Source of the DNA: Vibrio fujianensis
GTDB taxonomy: Bacteria; Pseudomonadota; Gammaproteobacteria; Enterobacterales; Vibrionaceae
Assembly: GCF_002749895.1 (NCBI RefSeq)
Contig: NZ_NBUS01000043.1
Span: 76,130-121,763 of the forward strand
DNA length: 45,634 nucleotides
Direction of reading: 5' to 3'
Positions 43,022-45,634 of this stretch are shown one piece after another. The position numbers were made by a program, and so were the translations under genes. Position 1 is the stretch's first letter. The number at the start of each line of letters is the position of its first letter. The notes under the pieces are model-generated. The model saw only the letters and a program-made list of their open reading frames with translations, did not search any database and was not told where the DNA came from.

Positions 43022-44590
43022 ATGAACATCACGAGTAAAAGCCATTTAAATCTTCAGAAGCTGATTTTATTACTTTGCGTGTTAGGGGTGGCGATTACTT
43101 TTGTCAATTTATTTTATTCTACTTACCATGTTCAAAAAGAACTACTGATTAACCAAACCATTGAATCAAATCGAGTGTATGCCAAGAAAATGTCTGATAT
43201 TGCAGACAGCTTTCTTGCAGATACACTCAAGCAGTTAGAGTATAGTAGCTTGATTTTAAAAGATAAAATGGCTACAGATTCCGACCTCATGGTTGAGGTT
43301 AAGCGAGTAAAAGAGCAATCTGACTTATTTAATTCAGTTGTCGTGGTGAGTGCCGACGGTGTGATAGCTGCTATTGCGCCAGAAACGATAAGTATTAAAG
43401 GGGTTAAATTAAGTCAAGAGCGAGAGTTACAATCACTCAATGCCCGAGTTCCACTCATTACCGATCCATTCATTTCTCCTGCCGGTAACTATCTGATCAG
43501 CATTTCATTGCCTATCTTTGATGATCAACAGCACTATCTTGGTTATATCGCTGGCAATATTTACTTGGAAAAAATGAACTTTTTAACCCGTTTATTGGGT
43601 GATCATGCCTATCGAGATGGCTCATACCTGTATATTGTCGATAAAAACCGAACATTGATTTCTCATCCTGAGAAAGCTCGGATTGGAGAAGTCATTGAGA
43701 ATAATGCCGCGATAAATTTGGTGTCACAAGGTATTAGCGGCGGAAGGTTAGTGACGAATAGTCAAAATATCGAGATGTTGACTGGATACGCTCCAGTTAA
43801 TTTGAGCGGTTGGGGGGGGATTGTACAACGCCCGAAAGTACGAACGTTGGAAAGTTTGAACCAACAAATGTGGAATGTTGTTCTCACTTCTCTTCCTATT
43901 GGTATCGCTACATTAGCCAGTATTTGGTTTGCAGCCACTTATATTGCTAAGCCACTGTGGCAATTATCTCGCCTAGTAAACCACTTTGAGGACAAAGAGG
44001 ATGCGGCTTTAGAATTGAAAAAAATAAGCCCGTGGTATTTTGAGGCTCAGCAGCTAACCGCGACGTTTATCCGAACCTTTAGTTTAATGTCCGATACGAT
44101 AATGCAACTGCACTCAGACAGTTTAACCGATCCCATGACGCAACTGTTTAATCGGCGAAGATTAGAAAAAGAACTCGCCTCTATTGCGTTGGCTCCTTAC
44201 CCTTTATCTTTTGTGTTTCTTGATATCGATTTCTTTAAAAAAGTCAATGATCGCTATGGGCATGATGCAGGCGATCAGGTTTTGATAGAAATCGCCGAGC
44301 TTATGAAAGCTTACTGGCCAGATGAAGCGAGTATTTATCGATTAGGTGGCGAAGAATTTCTCATCATACTTCCTCACCGTTCTTTGGTTGATAGCCAAGA
44401 CAGCGCGGAGCGTTTACGCAGAACGATTGCGACTCATCGATTTACCCAAGTGGGGTACTTGACGGTCTCTATGGGGATTTCTTTTTGGCAAGAACAATCA
44501 GAAAATTCGATTGAAGAAACCATCAAAAGAGCGGATATCGCACTTTATCAAGCCAAAAAAAATGGCCGTAATCGAGTCGAAGCTATATAG
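43022..44590 (+). CDS. Cache-domain diguanylate cyclase
   Basis: A membrane-bound GGDEF protein of 522 residues, expected to make c-di-GMP. A helix at about 13-34 and another at about 285-308 flank a periplasmic double-Cache-like sensor (DSDLMVEVKRVKEQSDLFNSVVVVSADGVIAAIAPE ... GDHAYRDGSYLYIVDKNRTLISHPEKARIGEVI), typical of small-molecule chemosensors. A linker (PLWQLSRLVNHFEDKEDAALEL) leads to the GGDEF domain starting near 375 (DPMTQLFNRRRLEKEL). The active site is intact as GGEEF at 442-446. There is no RxxD five residues before it, so feedback inhibition through a canonical I-site is not expected. The start follows GATAAAGTG; the ribosome site is weak. Confidence 0.9.
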   Translation: MNITSKSHLNLQKLILLLCVLGVAITFVNLFYSTYHVQKELLINQTIESNRVYAKKMSDIADSFLADTLKQLEYSSLILKDKMATDSDLMVEVKRVKEQSDLFNSVVVVSADGVIAAIAPETISIKGVKLSQERELQSLNARVPLITDPFISPAGNYLISISLPIFDDQQHYLGYIAGNIYLEKMNFLTRLLGDHAYRDGSYLYIVDKNRTLISHPEKARIGEVIENNAAINLVSQGISGGRLVTNSQNIEMLTGYAPVNLSGWGGIVQRPKVRTLESLNQQMWNVVLTSLPIGIATLASIWFAATYIAKPLWQLSRLVNHFEDKEDAALELKKISPWYFEAQQLTATFIRTFSLMSDTIMQLHSDSLTDPMTQLFNRRRLEKELASIALAPYPLSFVFLDIDFFKKVNDRYGHDAGDQVLIEIAELMKAYWPDEASIYRLGGEEFLIILPHRSLVDSQDSAERLRRTIATHRFTQVGYLTVSMGISFWQEQSENSIEETIKRADIALYQAKKNGRNRVEAI

Positions 44591-44712
44591 TCGCCTTATT
44601 GATTAAGTGGCTCGATCTGTTATTTGAGCTAAGCGAGCAGTGAAAGGTGTATTTTGCTTTGCTTTTTTTCAAGCTATTATGAAGGTGTTGTTTGCACTTA
44701 AGACCGTTTATT

Positions 44713-45225
44713 ATGAGTGATGCTCCCCGTAATGTTAGTCGACGTGATCTTTTTCGTAATATGCTGGCTCGTGGTAAGTCAGCCTACCAAGAAGCTGATC
44801 ACTTACCAAAACGTACCATTCCTCGTCCCCCTGGTGCACTTGCCGAAGGGCTGTTTCGTGAAGTATGTGATGGTTGTGGTTTGTGTGCTGAGGCTTGCCC
44901 TAATTCTGTGATTCAATGCCACGATCAATGGCCAGAGTTATGTGTGGATTATCACCATTGCCAGCTCTGTGGTGAGTGTGCCAAGGCGTGTCCGACAGGC
45001 GCTTTGCAGCCTGCCACTCAAACCGAATTATTACCGACCTTTTCTCATGCGTGCCATAGTCGTTTATTTGGCTATTGTGAACTTTGTGTCGAGCAATGCC
45101 CGAGCCAAGCGATTCAATGCTTACCAGACCAAAAACCAACAGTAGACTCTGCCTTGTGCAATGGTTGTGGGCAGTGTCGAGCGGCTTGTCCTGCCAGTGC
45201 TATAAGCTGGAACATCAGAGTGTGA
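44713..45225 (+). CDS. napF: NapF-like polyferredoxin
   Basis: A cytoplasmic iron-sulfur protein of 170 residues (E. coli NapF 164) with four cysteine groups: C52, C55, C58, C62; C83, C86, C89, C93; C114, C122, C125, C129 (unusual first spacing); and C149, C152, C155, C159. NapF in E. coli helps assembly of the periplasmic nitrate reductase NapA. The N-terminus has SRRDLFRNML, which resembles a twin-arginine segment without a hydrophobic stretch, as in NapF. The ATG at 44713 is preferred over a TTG at 44692. Here the next gene encodes a DmsA-like enzyme, not NapD/NapA, so its partner is probably that molybdoenzyme. Confidence 0.85.
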   Translation: MSDAPRNVSRRDLFRNMLARGKSAYQEADHLPKRTIPRPPGALAEGLFREVCDGCGLCAEACPNSVIQCHDQWPELCVDYHHCQLCGECAKACPTGALQPATQTELLPTFSHACHSRLFGYCELCVEQCPSQAIQCLPDQKPTVDSALCNGCGQCRAACPASAISWNIRV

Positions 45226-45235
45226 AATGGGTAAC

Positions 45236-45254
45236 AATAATGATTTTCATTAGT
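45236..45254. promoter_or_regulatory. Fur-like site between napF and dmsA
   Basis: The 19-mer with TAATGATTTTCATTA at its centre matches GATAATGATAATCATTATC at 14 positions. It is a weaker Fur candidate than the two exact-type boxes in this window. Confidence 0.35.
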
Positions 45255-45300
45255 GATTAATTCGGTTTTTTGGCCAATGTTACCGGTAATCTCTCTTTAA

Positions 45301-45343
45301 TTGATGGGGATCATAGGAGAAAATAGCCACTGTTATTGATAAT
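45301..45343 (+). promoter_or_regulatory. FNR-dependent promoter of dmsA
   Basis: TTGATGGGGATCAT (45301-45314) matches the FNR site TTGATnnnnATCAA at nine of ten defined bases. A -10 box GATAAT lies at 45338-45343. If transcription starts near 45349-45350, the FNR site is centred at about -41.5, the class II activator position used by anaerobic respiratory genes. Confidence 0.7.
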
Positions 45344-45365
45344 AGACTCACATACTGGAGGGTCT

Positions 45366-45634
45366 ATGTCCACATCAATAATAAAAAAACTATTTACACG
45401 CCGCGAGTTTATTCAAAGCTCAGCCGCGGCTTCTGGCGTTGCGGTGGCCGCCAGTTCAATTAGCTTGCCATTTAATGCACTCGCAGCGAAAAGTGAATCA
45501 TCCCCAAGCGAAGAGCAGATCCGCTATAGCGCGTGTTTAGTGAACTGTGGCAGTCGTTGTCCGTTTAAAGTTCATGTCCGTGATGGTGTGGCGGTAAAAA
45601 TATCACCTGAAGATGGTGTTAATGAAGCCATTTT
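45366..45634 (+). CDS. dmsA: DMSO reductase-type molybdoenzyme catalytic subunit, 5' part
   Basis: The gene runs off the window; 89 complete codons are visible. The N-terminus has a twin-arginine signal (TRREFI within MSTSIIKKLFTRREFIQSSA, then a hydrophobic AAASGVAVAASSISLP stretch), so the folded enzyme is exported by Tat. The mature part starts with IRYSACLVNCGSRCPFKVHV, which closely resembles the [4Fe-4S]-binding N-terminus of E. coli DmsA (C-x3-C pattern followed by NCGSRCP). DmsA reduces DMSO or similar N- and S-oxides with a molybdopterin guanine dinucleotide cofactor. An FNR-type promoter and TGGAG ribosome site lie upstream. Other members of the family cannot be excluded from this fragment. 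Confidence 0.85.
   Translation, partial: MSTSIIKKLFTRREFIQSSAAASGVAVAASSISLPFNALAAKSESSPSEEQIRYSACLVNCGSRCPFKVHVRDGVAVKISPEDGVNEAI

Noticed and set aside
1-45634. tRNA, rRNA, CRISPR arrays, transposases, integrases, toxin-antitoxin pairs or prophage genes
   Set aside because: Looked for on both strands; none seen. The repeats present are ERIC-like and irregular in spacing, not CRISPR.

Overview
The window looks like a chromosome I segment of a Vibrio species related to V. cholerae. The gene order trmB-glsB-hemW-rdgB-(DUF4426)-yggU-yggT-proC-yggS / pilT-pilU / ruvX-yqgE-gshB-rsmE-endA-sprT-metK / tkt / irgB-irgA / epd-pgk-fbaA / mscS / pykF / DeoR regulator-glmS follows, from memory, the V. 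cholerae chromosome I order, and the IrgA and IrgB products resemble the V. cholerae proteins. The species cannot be fixed from this alone; a non-cholerae relative is likely because the segment after glmS differs from what I recall of V. cholerae.

Region by region: 1-16260 is conserved housekeeping. It holds the 3' end of trmB, glutaminase, a minus-strand group of seven small metabolic and maintenance genes (yggS to hemW), the type IV pilus retraction ATPases pilT and pilU, and a minus-strand group from metK down to ruvX. Divergent metK and tkt share a control region with three tandem MetJ boxes and a PurR-like palindrome. 16260-19480 carries the enterobactin-type receptor irgA with its divergent LysR activator irgB and a Fur box. 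19570-23200 is the epd-pgk-fbaA central carbon cluster, with a PurR-like operator at the fbaA promoter. 23480-32300 carries mscS, a SIMPL-domain protein, a PAS-GGDEF diguanylate cyclase, pykF, and a DeoR regulator next to glmS.

32500-39790 is the most interesting part: a Fur-boxed TonB-dependent receptor, an M16 zinc protease lipoprotein and an SbmA/YddA-type ABC transporter in one operon closed by a strong terminator. These are homologues of E. coli YddB, PqqL and YddA, and of the Pectobacterium ferredoxin-uptake proteins FusA, FusC and FusD. The likely job is import of a small iron-containing protein or peptide and its cleavage in the periplasm. Both intercistronic junctions carry GC-rich hairpins, and the one before the protease separates a Shine-Dalgarno sequence from its start codon.

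40000-45634 is accessory: an unrecognised membrane protein, a Sel1-repeat protein, a Cache-GGDEF diguanylate cyclase, a NapF-like polyferredoxin, and the start of a DMSO-reductase-type molybdoenzyme gene (dmsA) behind a well-spaced FNR-type promoter. ERIC-like imperfect palindromic repeats (full length near 128 bp) occur at six intergenic places, two of them side by side at 42739-42912. I saw no tRNA, rRNA, CRISPR array, transposase or prophage.
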